Shown piece after piece: positions 25,156-32,605 of a DNA stretch of 64,000 nucleotides. The notes beneath the pieces are model-generated. The model searched no databases. It had not been told where the DNA came from and saw only the letters and a program-made list of their open reading frames with translations. A program made the position numbers and the translations under genes. Origin of the DNA: Solimonas soli DSM 21787 (GTDB taxonomy: Bacteria; Pseudomonadota; Gammaproteobacteria; Nevskiales; Nevskiaceae); the NCBI RefSeq assembly GCF_000474945.1, contig NZ_KI440837.1:186001-250000 (forward strand), given 5' to 3'. Positions within the stretch are counted from its first letter, which is position 1. Every line of letters starts with the position of its first letter.

Positions 25156-26205
25156 ATGGCATCGATCCGCAAGCGGTCCCTCAACGGCGAGGCGCGTTGG
25201 GACGTTACTGTAACCCGCCGTGGTGCGCCTCGGCAGACGCGCACGTTCCGCACCAAGGCCACGGCCGAACGCTGGGCAAGAGAGACCGAGCGGGACATAG
25301 AGCGCGGCGCCTGGCGCAGTACGGCGATGGCGGAGCGAACCACGCTCGCGCAGTTGCTTGAGCGATACCACGATGAAGTCGCGCCGACGAAGAAATCGGC
25401 GAACGACCTGAAAGGCCGGCTCAACCGCCTGCGGGATTTCGACATCGCGCGCCTAAACCTCATCGCAGTTTCGCCAGAACGGCTCGTGCAGTTCCGGAAA
25501 TCGCGGCTCAGAGCCCGTGTTCGGCTCGGCGGTCCACGCGGCAAGACCTTGCGCCCGATAGCAACGCAAACTGTGAGGCACGAGCTGAAGCTGATCGGCA
25601 CCGTCATCAAGCATGCAATGCGGGAATGGGGGCTGGAGCTGCCCGCCGGCGATCCATTGCGCAACGTCAAGCTTCCGCCTCAAGGTCGACCCCGCGATCG
25701 ACGGACCCAGGGTGACGAATACGAGCGCATCCTGAGCGAGGCACGTGCCTCGAAGTCCCCAAAGCTCGCGCCTGCGATCGAGCTTGCTGTCGAGACGAGC
25801 ATGCGCCGCGGGGAGATCTGCAACCTAGTCTGGGGCGACATCGATCTCGATCGCCGTGTCGCCAGATGCAGGGAGACGAAGAATGGCGAGCCACGCAACG
25901 TCGCCCTCTCCCGGCGCGCAGTGGAGGTTCTGAAATCCCTGCCGCGCCATGACGGCGATGAGAACGATGCCGTCATCGGCGTCAAACCGAGTAGCTTCAC
26001 GCAAGCGTTCAAGAGAATCTGCGAACGACTGAAGCTAGAGAACATCAGGCTGCACGATTTGCGACATGAGGCTGCGAGCCGTCTTGCTGAGAAGCTCAAT
26101 GGTGACGTGATCGCACTCAGCACGATGACGGGACACAAGACGCTGAGCATGCTCAAGCGCTATACGCATCTGCGTGCAGAAGACGTGGCGAAGCGGCTCG
26201 ATTAA
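25156..26205 (+). CDS. int: Tyrosine site-specific integrase of the island
   Basis: A 349-residue tyrosine recombinase with an N-terminal arm-binding-like region (RKRSLNGEARWDVTVTRRGA), a SAM-like core-binding domain (about 60-160) and a catalytic domain with the Arg in SMRRGE (217/218), H300 and R303 in LHDLRH, H327 in GHKT and the nucleophile Y336 in RYTHL. GAGG precedes ATG 25156. It is adjacent to attL and would recombine the 13-bp core. Its stop is only 12 bases from the island's tRNA-Arg, so read-through transcription of that tRNA is possible. Confidence 0.95.
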   Translation: MASIRKRSLNGEARWDVTVTRRGAPRQTRTFRTKATAERWARETERDIERGAWRSTAMAERTTLAQLLERYHDEVAPTKKSANDLKGRLNRLRDFDIARLNLIAVSPERLVQFRKSRLRARVRLGGPRGKTLRPIATQTVRHELKLIGTVIKHAMREWGLELPAGDPLRNVKLPPQGRPRDRRTQGDEYERILSEARASKSPKLAPAIELAVETSMRRGEICNLVWGDIDLDRRVARCRETKNGEPRNVALSRRAVEVLKSLPRHDGDENDAVIGVKPSSFTQAFKRICERLKLENIRLHDLRHEAASRLAEKLNGDVIALSTMTGHKTLSMLKRYTHLRAEDVAKRLD

Positions 26206-26217
26206 ACTTTCCAGATT

Positions 26218-26294
26218 GCGCCTGTAGCTCAACTGGATAGAGCACGGACCTTCTAAGTCCGGGGTTGGGGGTTCGATTCCCTCCAGGCGCGCCA
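26218..26294 (+). tRNA. tRNA-Arg (TCT) carried by the island
   Basis: A complete 77-base cloverleaf: acceptor GCGCCTG paired to CAGGCGC, anticodon stem CGGAC/GTCCG, loop CTTCTAA (anticodon TCT), T-loop TTCGATT and encoded CCA. It resembles the broken host tRNA-Arg(TCT) closely in the acceptor, T-arm and anticodon loop but has a different anticodon stem (CGGAC instead of ACGGC). It follows the integrase directly. It probably supplies the AGA/AGG-reading function lost when the island splits the host gene. Confidence 0.95.
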
Positions 26295-26636
26295 TCGGCC
26301 GACTAGCCTGAGCGGCAGGACAGCCGGCACCCACGCCCCGCACTGCGTAGCGCGAGCGGAAGATGCTGGATAAGCGCGCAGAATCAATAAGCTGCGCTCT
26401 TGTTTCGAAGTGCCAGCACCAAGCGTTGCGTCGCCGAACAACCGCTCATCGGCCAATCGGCGCCGTTCGTCCATATTTTGCCGTTATCCTGGTTATCCAA
26501 GACGGTCATTTCGAGCCCAAGACGGTCGAGTTGGAAGCCAAGGCGGTCTTTTTGGAGCCGAGATGGTCGTTTTGGCTCGTAAGCTGCTGTTTTTAATGCT
26601 GGTAGGCTGCGGACAGTTGCAACATGTCGCGCAAGC
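26295..26636. repeat. Gene-free stretch with four iteron-like imperfect repeats (about 26497-26577)
   Basis: No convincing gene in 342 bases. Four imperfect direct repeats begin at about 26497, 26517, 26538 and 26558, each with a (C)CAAGACGGTC-like head (CAAGACGGTC, CAAGACGGTC, CAAGGCGGTC, CGAGATGGTC) and a TTNGAG/TTGGAG-like tail. Spacing is 20-21 bp, two helical turns, as in iterons or arrays of operators. They lie just upstream of the excisionase-like and wHTH genes. A 77-codon frame crosses them but has no support. Confidence 0.55.
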
Positions 26637-26921
26637 ATGCAAACCAGCCAGACTGCCAGCCTAAAGGACGTCGACAGCCCGGACAGCCCGGTGTTGTCTC
26701 TGGTCGGTCTCGCTCGCTACCTCGGGTTGCCATACGCGACGCTGAAGGCGTCGCGGAGCCGCTGTCCGGACTCGCTGCCACCGCCGTTCCATACGCGACC
26801 GCTCCGCTGGCGACGCCAGACGGTGGATCGCTGGCTTGCGGCACGGGAGCACGAAGAGGAGCAGCGGATCGCGCGGTCGCTGCAGCCCGTATCGCGCCGA
26901 ACTGCTGCTGACACGGTGTAG
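26637..26921 (+). CDS. AlpA/excisionase-like small DNA-binding protein
   Basis: A 94-residue protein whose centre (LSLVGLARYLGLPYATLKAS, then PPFHTRPLRWRRQTVDRWLAAREHEE) follows the MerR-like winged-helix pattern of AlpA/Xis proteins. Such proteins act as excisionases or as activators of integrase genes in islands. Its place 430 bases after the integrase fits that role. No strong ribosome-binding site precedes ATG 26637, so the start is uncertain. Confidence 0.62.
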   Translation: MQTSQTASLKDVDSPDSPVLSLVGLARYLGLPYATLKASRSRCPDSLPPPFHTRPLRWRRQTVDRWLAAREHEEEQRIARSLQPVSRRTAADTV

Positions 26922-26927
26922 TCGGCA

Positions 26928-27509
26928 ATGACCGACCCTCGCTCAATCAGCGACATCCTGGACCGCTTGCCGAGACCGCCAACGTTGCGCCCACGGTCGA
27001 GCCAGGTGAATCCGCCCGTCCAGGGTGAACTGTTCAAAGCCGACGCTGCGTGGTTCCCGGTGCTGCGCGCGCTAATTCGCACAGGAGCGATGGCCCGTCT
27101 CGGGCCATACGGCATCGCTGCTTACTTGGCGATCAAGGCGGAAGCCAACCTAAAAACTGGCAAAGCTGCCGTATCGGTCCGCAGCATCGCGGACAACACC
27201 GGAATGAGCGAACGAAGCGCTCGAGAGGCCATCCGCCGGCTCGAGCGGGAGGGCTTGGTGTCTTCCGCCGCGGCGTGTGGAAAGCCTACGACCTACCAGC
27301 TCATAGAGCGGCTATCCATCGTCACCGCTGACGGGCGGCCCGCGGGCGCGGCCGAATGGCCATTCTCCAGCACGGAATGGAGGGACCAACTCAAGCGCGT
27401 CGTCGCCGCCGCCATCGAGCAGCTCGCCAACGGCCAAGCTCGGACGACGATCAATATCGGATCCATCAACGTCCTCGTCGTGCAAGAGCCGCGCAGGGAG
27501 GTGCCGTGA
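26928..27509 (+). CDS. Winged helix-turn-helix protein, possibly replication-related
   Basis: A 193-residue protein. Residues about 50-120 form a clear wHTH domain (AYLAIKAEANLKTGKAAVSV and IADNTGMSERSAREAIRRL then EREGLV). The C-terminal part (about 140-193) has no motif I recognise. Proteins of this type occur in islands and plasmids as replication-initiation or regulatory proteins. The iteron-like repeats upstream make a Rep-like role plausible but unproven. Confidence 0.6.
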   Translation: MTDPRSISDILDRLPRPPTLRPRSSQVNPPVQGELFKADAAWFPVLRALIRTGAMARLGPYGIAAYLAIKAEANLKTGKAAVSVRSIADNTGMSERSAREAIRRLEREGLVSSAAACGKPTTYQLIERLSIVTADGRPAGAAEWPFSSTEWRDQLKRVVAAAIEQLANGQARTTINIGSINVLVVQEPRREVP

Positions 27510-27862
27510 ACTCGCTCACGCGGCGCTTGTGGATAGCCGACGGACCCCGGCAGGACGTGCTGGGGTCAGACACGCGAGCCCGGCACGACACGCGGGGGTT
27601 AGGCCCGTACCCCGGCACCAAGCGCCGTCCCGTCCCCCTGCATAGATTCTTTGAGATAAAGACAAAGCTTCTAGACTGCGCGGAACTGTGGACAACCGCA
27701 GTCACGCGGCCCGCGCCGTTGCGCGATTCGCCTTCTTCCGACGCGCCGGCCCAAAAGCACCGCAGGACCAGGCCTGCGGCCTCGTCCTTCGGCAAAGCCT
27801 GGGCCACCGTGCCGGCTGCGCCGACACCGTATCCATGCTCGGACGCTCCGCGGGTCGCTTAG
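27506..27862 (+). CDS. Doubtful hypothetical protein
   Basis: A 118-residue frame from GTG 27506, which overlaps the wHTH stop and has AGGGAGG just upstream. The protein is Arg/Pro-rich with no hydrophobic core, domain or membrane segment, and the codon pattern is not clearly coding. It may be a spurious extension of an otherwise gene-free 535-base stretch (27510-28044). Confidence 0.25.
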   Translation: MNSLTRRLWIADGPRQDVLGSDTRARHDTRGLGPYPGTKRRPVPLHRFFEIKTKLLDCAELWTTAVTRPAPLRDSPSSDAPAQKHRRTRPAASSFGKAWATVPAAPTPYPCSDAPRVA

Positions 27863-27992
27863 GTGCCACTTGCTGCGCGCGCGTCAACCGGTCCGCTCGA
27901 CGCCCACTGCGCGGCCGACGAGTCGCGCTGCGCGCGCCCCTTCGGGCGGCGATTGACCCGTGCTCGACGGCGTGGCGATCGGTTCCCGATCA

Positions 27993-28020
27993 CAAGCGCG
28001 GCGGCGGTCTGCCGCGCTTG
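27993..28020. repeat. Perfect 10-bp inverted repeat (hairpin)
   Basis: CAAGCGCGGC (27993-28002) and GCCGCGCTTG (28011-28020) with an 8-base loop, 25 bases before the next start codon. No T-run follows, so it is not a typical terminator. It could be a single-strand origin, a mobilisation-type hairpin or an operator. None can be chosen from sequence alone. Confidence 0.5.
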
Positions 28021-28044
28021 CGACCAGGACCACAGAGAACGGCC

Positions 28045-28287
28045 ATGAACAAAGATCACGCACGCGAGCTTAAGTCGCATGGGATCGAGATCCGCACGCA
28101 TCGCCATCGCACCGGCTGGACGTATCGGCTGGCTGTCGACAGCGCCGGCACCTTCGACACCGATCGGACGTACATCACGCGGCAGGCGGCGATCGAGGCA
28201 GCGACATTGCGCCTGATCCGCGAGCTGCCCGCGTTGTTCGAGCAAGACCTGATCGAGCAGGTGCCGTGTCAGCTTAGGACTTCATGA
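28045..28287 (+). CDS. Small hypothetical island protein
   Basis: An 80-residue, basic protein starting at ATG 28045 with AGAGAAC upstream. Sequence such as GIEIRTHRHRTGWTYRLAVD and a helical C-terminal half suggest a small alpha/beta fold. No family is recognised. Its stop overlaps the start of the next gene (ATGA), making the first of three overlapping small genes. Confidence 0.55.
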   Translation: MNKDHARELKSHGIEIRTHRHRTGWTYRLAVDSAGTFDTDRTYITRQAAIEAATLRLIRELPALFEQDLIEQVPCQLRTS

Positions 28288-28499
28288 TGGCCCGCTCGCG
28301 ATCGAGGCTGTGGCTCGCGCTTGATTTGGCACTGGCGGCACGCAAGGCGCTGGAACGCCGCGTGATCGAGGCCGAGGCCCGCATCGCCGAGTTGGAGCGC
28401 GAATTCGCCTACGCGCAGGACTGCGCATTCGGCGCCCAGGCACCCAACGTCGGCCTCGCGCGCGACGACCGACTCGGGCTGCTCATGGAGAACCACTGA
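28284..28499 (+). CDS. Small coiled-coil hypothetical protein
   Basis: A 71-residue protein with a long amphipathic helix (about residues 12-47, rich in Ala, Leu, Glu and Arg) and no membrane helix long enough for insertion. It overlaps the genes on both sides by a few bases, so it is probably translated with them. Function unknown. Confidence 0.5.
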   Translation: MMARSRSRLWLALDLALAARKALERRVIEAEARIAELEREFAYAQDCAFGAQAPNVGLARDDRLGLLMENH

Positions 28500-28906
28500 T
28501 GATGAACGAGCAAACCACTTCCAGGCGACCACGGCGCAGATCCGCGGACATTAGCGTCCGCGACCCGACCGGGTCAGTCCGCGAGATTGTGGAAGCGTAC
28601 TGCATGCGCACTGGCTGCAACTTCTCGGAGGCAGTGCGCGAGTTGATCGTCAAGGGAGAGGAAGCATCTGCAGCCGACAGTGTGAGGCTGCACGAGCTGA
28701 TACCGGACGTGCACATGCTGATCTCGGAGCTGCGGCAGCGCGTGCCGAAGCACCCGGACTACAACCGGGTGATGCTCATCACAGTACTCGAATCAGTGAT
28801 GTACTTGCGGCAGTTCGTTGGGGCAGTGAAACCTGACTTGTTCGAGAAGGCGCGCCAGAATACACGCGAGGCCTTCGACAAGCTGGTCAAGGAAGGCACG
28901 GCGTGA
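28499..28906 (+). CDS. Hypothetical protein with ribbon-helix-helix-like start
   Basis: A 135-residue protein. An N-terminal basic region (residues 1-20) is followed by ADISVRDPTGSVREIVEAYCMR and FSEAVRELIVKGEE, a strand plus two helices pattern compatible with a ribbon-helix-helix DNA-binding fold. The remainder is helical. It could regulate or help mobilise the island (RHH proteins serve as accessory relaxation proteins), but this is inference. The start overlaps the previous stop. Confidence 0.5.
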   Translation: MMNEQTTSRRPRRRSADISVRDPTGSVREIVEAYCMRTGCNFSEAVRELIVKGEEASAADSVRLHELIPDVHMLISELRQRVPKHPDYNRVMLITVLESVMYLRQFVGAVKPDLFEKARQNTREAFDKLVKEGTA

Positions 28907-28932
28907 ACGCCTGGCCGACTGCATGCGCCAAG

Positions 28933-29232
28933 CTACTTCCTTGGCGTCCGTCTCCCCTTCGACTTCGGCGGCGGCGGAAGTTGACCGATCTGTCGCCGCA
29001 ACGGAAGCAGCTCTGCCGGCTCGCAACCGAGGCCCTGAGCGATCCGAAACAGCATCTCCAGGGTGATGTTGTACCGGCCTCGCTCGATGTGGCTGTAGTA
29101 CGAGCGGTCCACGTCGATCCGACCGGCGAAGTCCTCCTGCGACAAACCGGCTGCCTCGCGCAGCGCGCGAATCTGCTGTCCGACGAGAGCGAGGGAATGA
29201 TGCGGGGTACGCATCTTCCCCATTTTTGTCAC
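28933..29232 (-). CDS. XRE-family transcriptional regulator
   Basis: A 99-residue protein with one HTH_3 domain (about residues 15-72: IRALREAAGLSQEDFAGRID, YYSHIERGRYN, LFRIAQGLGC) and a basic proline-rich tail. The frame can start at GTG 29232, ATG 29223 or ATG 29214; no site has a strong ribosome-binding sequence, so a leaderless transcript is possible. It is divergent from the YbjQ-like gene across a region with a palindrome and may be a repressor of its own and island promoters. Confidence 0.82.
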   Translation of the reverse strand: MTKMGKMRTPHHSLALVGQQIRALREAAGLSQEDFAGRIDVDRSYYSHIERGRYNITLEMLFRIAQGLGCEPAELLPLRRQIGQLPPPPKSKGRRTPRK

Positions 29233-29403
29233 ATTGGCCTATAACTCCACGGTGTTAACATCACATACAATCGATATTGGCCAATGGTCATGATCGGGCG
29301 TTGCCGCCGACGAGGCCCGCAAACCCAATGCGCGCAGGAAACAACGACGCGATGACGATCCAGCAAGCGGCTCTCCACGTTACCGTCAGAAGGAAATAGT
29401 CCA
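29233..29403. promoter_or_regulatory. Divergent control region between XRE regulator and YbjQ-like gene
   Basis: An AT-rich 171-base gap holding a perfect 10-bp palindrome ATTGGCCAAT (29276-29285) and a related ATTGGCC at 29233-29239, next to the XRE start. The two sites are plausible operators for the XRE protein. No unambiguous -35/-10 pair was identified. Confidence 0.4.
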
Positions 29404-29859
29404 ATGAGCTCAGCACCTATCGGGGTCGTCGTTGGCATTGGTCTAGGCATCGCGTTCCTCGTCGTATTGATCTTCGCCATGATCAGGTCGTATCGAGAGT
29501 CGACGATCGGAGCCACAACCAAGAGCGTGGCGATCGATGCGCTCACGCAAGAGCTGCAAACCGAGATCACCGTTGTGACCGGCGCCAGCGTTCCGGGCGC
29601 GACCGTTGAGCGCGTGATCGGTCTTGTCCGTGGTATGTCCGAGACGCAGGCGAGCACCAAGCAGCAGTTCGAGTTGGCCGAGAAGGAAGCGCTGCGCAAT
29701 ATGCTCCAGCAAGCCAAGCGGCTGGGCGCGAAGGCGATCCTGGACACGCGGCTCAGCGCGAGCACCTATGAGCAACAAGGATCGAAATGGCAGGTCTCAC
29801 AGATCGTCTACACGGGCACGGCGGTCATGCTGGGCGCGAGCAGCGCCGGTCATAGCTGA
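29404..29859 (+). CDS. YbjQ/UPF0145-like protein with N-terminal membrane anchor
   Basis: A 151-residue protein with one N-terminal membrane helix (about residues 5-28). The rest follows the YbjQ family: EITVVTGASVPGATVER, a helix with EKEALRNMLQQAKRLGAKAI, and closing strands ending YTGTAVML. Free-standing YbjQ proteins form a pentameric fold and are named heavy-metal-binding only by early annotation. The membrane anchor is an addition. Function in the island is unknown. Confidence 0.65.
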   Translation: MSSAPIGVVVGIGLGIAFLVVLIFAMIRSYRESTIGATTKSVAIDALTQELQTEITVVTGASVPGATVERVIGLVRGMSETQASTKQQFELAEKEALRNMLQQAKRLGAKAILDTRLSASTYEQQGSKWQVSQIVYTGTAVMLGASSAGHS

Positions 29860-30210
29860 TGAACGAGACCAGTCGGAGGCAGCAACCGTTTTCGAACCTT
29901 GCGGATGTTCGGAAATGGCGTAGGGCCGTTCCCTCGAAACAGAAAACCTCGCGGCAGACTGGCCATGCGTCGAGCAAAGAACGCCCCCGGCTGCGCCGGT
30001 CTACCGCCCTTCACACCTGACGCACGGGTGTCGTGCCGTACAGGCGCGTCCAAGTCGATGACTTGAAAGCGCTTTTCGGTATGACGCGCGTGGTGTCACA
30101 CGTATGACCCCGGTCATGCATCGCGGTAACGCATTGAAAACGCGGCGCTCCCATCCGGCGCGAAGATCACATGCGAAACTGGGGCCGCGGATCGCGAGGG
30201 AGTGAAGTCG
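29860..30210. other. Gene-free stretch with operator-like repeats
   Basis: No gene is supported in 351 bases. Near the right end are an inverted repeat ATGACC-CC-GGTCAT (30104-30117) and a direct repeat GTATGAC at 30079-30085 and 30102-30108. Together they look like a regulator-binding region for the small gene at 30211 and the exonuclease gene after it. Confidence 0.35.
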
Positions 30211-30426
30211 ATGAGCAAGAAAATTCCACCATCCGAGGGCTTTCAGAGTCGGCTCGACTATGCCGTCGAGACCTTCAATAGCCGACAGGAGCAGCTCAAC
30301 AGGGCGCTCGCAGGCGAGTGCGATCCGCCTTGGTGCGAGGAAATGCGAGACGCTGGGCGCGAAGCGTTACGGCAGCTGCGCCGCCTGAAAAAGCACGGCA
30401 AGGACAATGAAGCGGAGAAACTGTGA
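30211..30426 (+). CDS. Small hypothetical protein upstream of the exonuclease
   Basis: A 71-residue charged, helical protein starting at ATG 30211 with GAGGGAG at a good distance. It contains two Cys (GECDPPWCEEM) and a basic C-terminus. It has no recognised family. It overlaps the exonuclease start by four bases (GTGA), suggesting coupled translation and possibly a partner or regulator of that enzyme. Confidence 0.55.
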   Translation: MSKKIPPSEGFQSRLDYAVETFNSRQEQLNRALAGECDPPWCEEMRDAGREALRQLRRLKKHGKDNEAEKL

Positions 30427-31019
30427 CCGTCCAGCACGCCATGGATCGCCGCAAGCCATTCCTGTTGCCTCATCCTGGCATCGCACAGGAATTCGACGTC
30501 CTGTTCGCCGACACCGAGTTCTCGCGCCTGCCGCTGCCGACCGAGAGCGTCTTCGCTTGGGCGCAGCAGAGCGAGCTGCTGTCGCTGGGCATCACCTGCC
30601 TCGAATCATCGATTTCGCCGTCCGGCCTGTACGCCGTTCGGCCGCTCGACAAGAAGCTGCGCAGCCGCTGCACGAGCTTCGTGATCGAGAAAGTCTTGCC
30701 GCATCTGGAAGCCGTGTCACCGACCACCCGTTTCCGCTCGCCGGCCGAACTGCGCAAACAGCTCCGGGCATTCCTTTCGGATCGCCGAAGGGCCACCGGC
30801 AAGCCGCCGGCGATTGCTGTCGACTGGGCCGGTGACGCGTTCCTACTCGTCGAGGCGCTGCCGCCCGACACCGACGTACTCCTGCTCGAAGGCATGCTCA
30901 GCATCGAGCGCGCGATGGAAACCTTCTTCACGGAGGACTACCGGCGGCACAACGCCTTTCATGATGCGCTGGCGCTGCGATACGGCTTCATGGACTACCT
31001 CGCCGCCGCCGACGCGTGA
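30423..31019 (+). CDS. DEDDh-type 3'-5' exonuclease-like protein
   Basis: A 198-residue protein with the three exonuclease motifs of the DEDD superfamily: FADTEF (Asp 30, Glu 32) as motif I, a VDWAGDAFLLVEAL block as motif II, and HNAFHDALALRYGF (His 176, Asp 181) as motif III of the DEDDh kind. LLSLGITCLE is the beta strand that follows motif I in such enzymes. It would degrade RNA or DNA from 3' ends in the cytoplasm. The start is GTG 30423 overlapping the previous stop; ATG 30441 is an alternative. Confidence 0.72.
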   Translation: MTVQHAMDRRKPFLLPHPGIAQEFDVLFADTEFSRLPLPTESVFAWAQQSELLSLGITCLESSISPSGLYAVRPLDKKLRSRCTSFVIEKVLPHLEAVSPTTRFRSPAELRKQLRAFLSDRRRATGKPPAIAVDWAGDAFLLVEALPPDTDVLLLEGMLSIERAMETFFTEDYRRHNAFHDALALRYGFMDYLAAADA

Positions 31020-31041
31020 TGCACCGGCCCTCGCTGATGGC

Positions 31042-31707
31042 TCATGATGCCAGTGGCAGATAGTCGGATTGCCGATGCACGGCAGCGTCCCGCTCAGCGA
31101 TCAGGCGCGCCTGGAACTGCAGCACGGATGCGAAATCTTTCGGGATGACCGGGCGCTTCAGCAGTCCAGCGCACTCGGCCGCCGCGACCTCGAACTGGCC
31201 ACTGCGCCGCAACACATCGACGAGGATGGCACCGTTAATCCATCCCGGCCCGGTGTCGGCGAAGGGCTTGCACTGGAGGAGCCATTCGGCGGCCCATCTG
31301 CGACTCAAGGCGGCCGCCATCGCCAATCCTTCGTCGTCGCAGACCCAGGCGGCGTACAGATACGCGACGCCCGCCGCATAGGGATTGGAGGCCCGGGTGT
31401 GGATCTGCGCGTGCGCCAGAAAGCGCCGCGCCAGTTCCGGGAAGTCGGCGCGGTGCAGCGCTGACAGGTACGGCTCGGAGCGATACACGCCGATGTCCTC
31501 GGGTGTCTGGGTGATGTCCTCTGCCACGTAGCCGCAATCCGGGCACAGCTGGAGCCAGAGGTGCATGTATGCACTCGATCCCGGCGGGGGACGCCAATCG
31601 AGATCGGGACCCAGCCCGCTGAAGTCGCTGACGCTGAGCAAGCAGCCGTATTCCTCGACCTTGCCGCAGGCTCCGCAGGTTTGGATGGATTGTCGGATTC
31701 TGGTCAC
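31042..31707 (-). CDS. Zinc-ribbon (DUF2225-like) protein
   Basis: A 221-residue protein with two Cys pairs, CGACG near the N-terminus and CPDCGYVAED about 50 residues later, an arrangement that would bind one zinc ion as in DUF2225 proteins. The following part is helical and TPR-like. GTG 31707 is preferred, with AAGGAA upstream; a more distal ATG at 31740 is possible. It is the only minus-strand gene between the exonuclease and the defence-type operon. Function unknown. Confidence 0.6.
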   Translation of the reverse strand: MTRIRQSIQTCGACGKVEEYGCLLSVSDFSGLGPDLDWRPPPGSSAYMHLWLQLCPDCGYVAEDITQTPEDIGVYRSEPYLSALHRADFPELARRFLAHAQIHTRASNPYAAGVAYLYAAWVCDDEGLAMAAALSRRWAAEWLLQCKPFADTGPGWINGAILVDVLRRSGQFEVAAAECAGLLKRPVIPKDFASVLQFQARLIAERDAAVHRQSDYLPLAS

Positions 31708-31838
31708 TATGCGATTCCTTCGGGCTGCCGGCCGCGGCATCGGTTCAGGCTGACCAGATTATGCGGCGGCAGGCTCGAAAACCGAGCCTGTTTGGGGCGT
31801 CTGCATGTGCGCAGGACTGCTAGCAGGCGTCGTCGGAT

Positions 31839-31858
31839 CTATACTTGTTCTGGTATAG
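31839..31858. promoter_or_regulatory. Putative operator/promoter of the HigB/HigA-like pair
   Basis: An inverted repeat CTATAC-8 bases-GTATAG (31839-31858) whose right half forms a -10-like TATAGT. It lies 8 bases before the toxin start. An HTH antitoxin binding here would repress the pair, as in most higBA operons. Confidence 0.5.
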
Positions 31859-31866
31859 TCCGCAGC

Positions 31867-32229
31867 ATGACTGACCGCGAAAGGCCCCTCGTTTGGATTG
31901 GCGGCAGCAAGAGGGACTTGATGGCGCTGCCGATCGGCGTCCGCAAATTCTTCGGCCACGCCCTCGACTTCGCCCAGCGCGGCGATCGGCACGATGCCGC
32001 GAAGGCGCTCAAAGGCTTCGGCGGCAGCGGTGTCCTGGAGATCGTCGAGGACGATGCCGGTGGCACGTACCGCGCGGTCTACACGGTCAGATTCGCGGAA
32101 GCGGTGTTCGTCCTGCACTGCTTCCAGAAGAAGAGCAAGAGCGGCATCGCAACTCCCAAGGAGGACATCGAGATCATTCGCGTACGGTTGAAGGTGGCCG
32201 AGGCGATGGCCAAGGAGATGAAGAAATGA
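31867..32229 (+). CDS. HigB-like toxin (RelE superfamily, phage Gp49-type)
   Basis: A 120-residue protein with the pattern of Gp49-like/HigB toxins: LPIGVRKFFGHALDFAQRGD at the start, YRAVYTVRFAEAVFVLHCFQKKSKSG in the middle, and a helical end. Such toxins cut mRNA on the ribosome. The antitoxin gene follows with an ATGA overlap, in the toxin-first order typical of higBA. It lies directly upstream of the defence-type operon and may stabilise the island. Confidence 0.82.
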   Translation: MTDRERPLVWIGGSKRDLMALPIGVRKFFGHALDFAQRGDRHDAAKALKGFGGSGVLEIVEDDAGGTYRAVYTVRFAEAVFVLHCFQKKSKSGIATPKEDIEIIRVRLKVAEAMAKEMKK

Positions 32230-32567
32230 GCAAGCGTACCCGCACCGTTGAAGGCATCGAGGTCGAAACCGGCTCCGGCAACGTCTTTGCCGATCTGGGG
32301 CTGCCCGACGCCGAGAAACTCAAAATCAAGTCCGGCCTGGTGATCGAAATCACCCGTGCTGTGCGCAGGCTCGGCTTGACGCAGGAGGAAGCCGGTCGCC
32401 GTATGGGCATCGCCCAGCCGAAGGTTTCGGCAATGCTGCGCGGAGACTTCACCCACCTCTCCGAGCGCAAGCTGATGGACTGCCTGAACCGTCTCGGGTA
32501 TGACATCGAGATCAAGGTCAAGCCGGCGCGCAGAGCGATGGGGCATTTGACGGTTGCGGTCAGGTAA
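32226..32567 (+). CDS. HigA-like antitoxin, XRE-type HTH
   Basis: A 113-residue protein with an HTH_37-type domain (about residues 38-95: IKSGLVIEITRAVRRLGLTQ, RRMGIAQPKVSAMLRGDF, LMDCLNRLGYDIEIKV). It should neutralise the HigB-like toxin and bind the inverted repeat upstream. The translation start overlaps the toxin stop. Confidence 0.85.
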   Translation: MSKRTRTVEGIEVETGSGNVFADLGLPDAEKLKIKSGLVIEITRAVRRLGLTQEEAGRRMGIAQPKVSAMLRGDFTHLSERKLMDCLNRLGYDIEIKVKPARRAMGHLTVAVR

Positions 32568-32605
32568 TCAGAATGACGGAAAGCGGCCCCGGGGGGGACC
32601 GCCAA

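Noticed and set aside
26497..26577. A CRISPR array
   Set aside because: The repeats are short, imperfect and contiguous at 20-21 bp with no unique spacers, and no cas gene is present.
26363..26596. A 77-codon frame crossing the iteron-like repeats
   Set aside because: No ribosome-binding site, no domain, and its sequence is a by-product of the repeated units.
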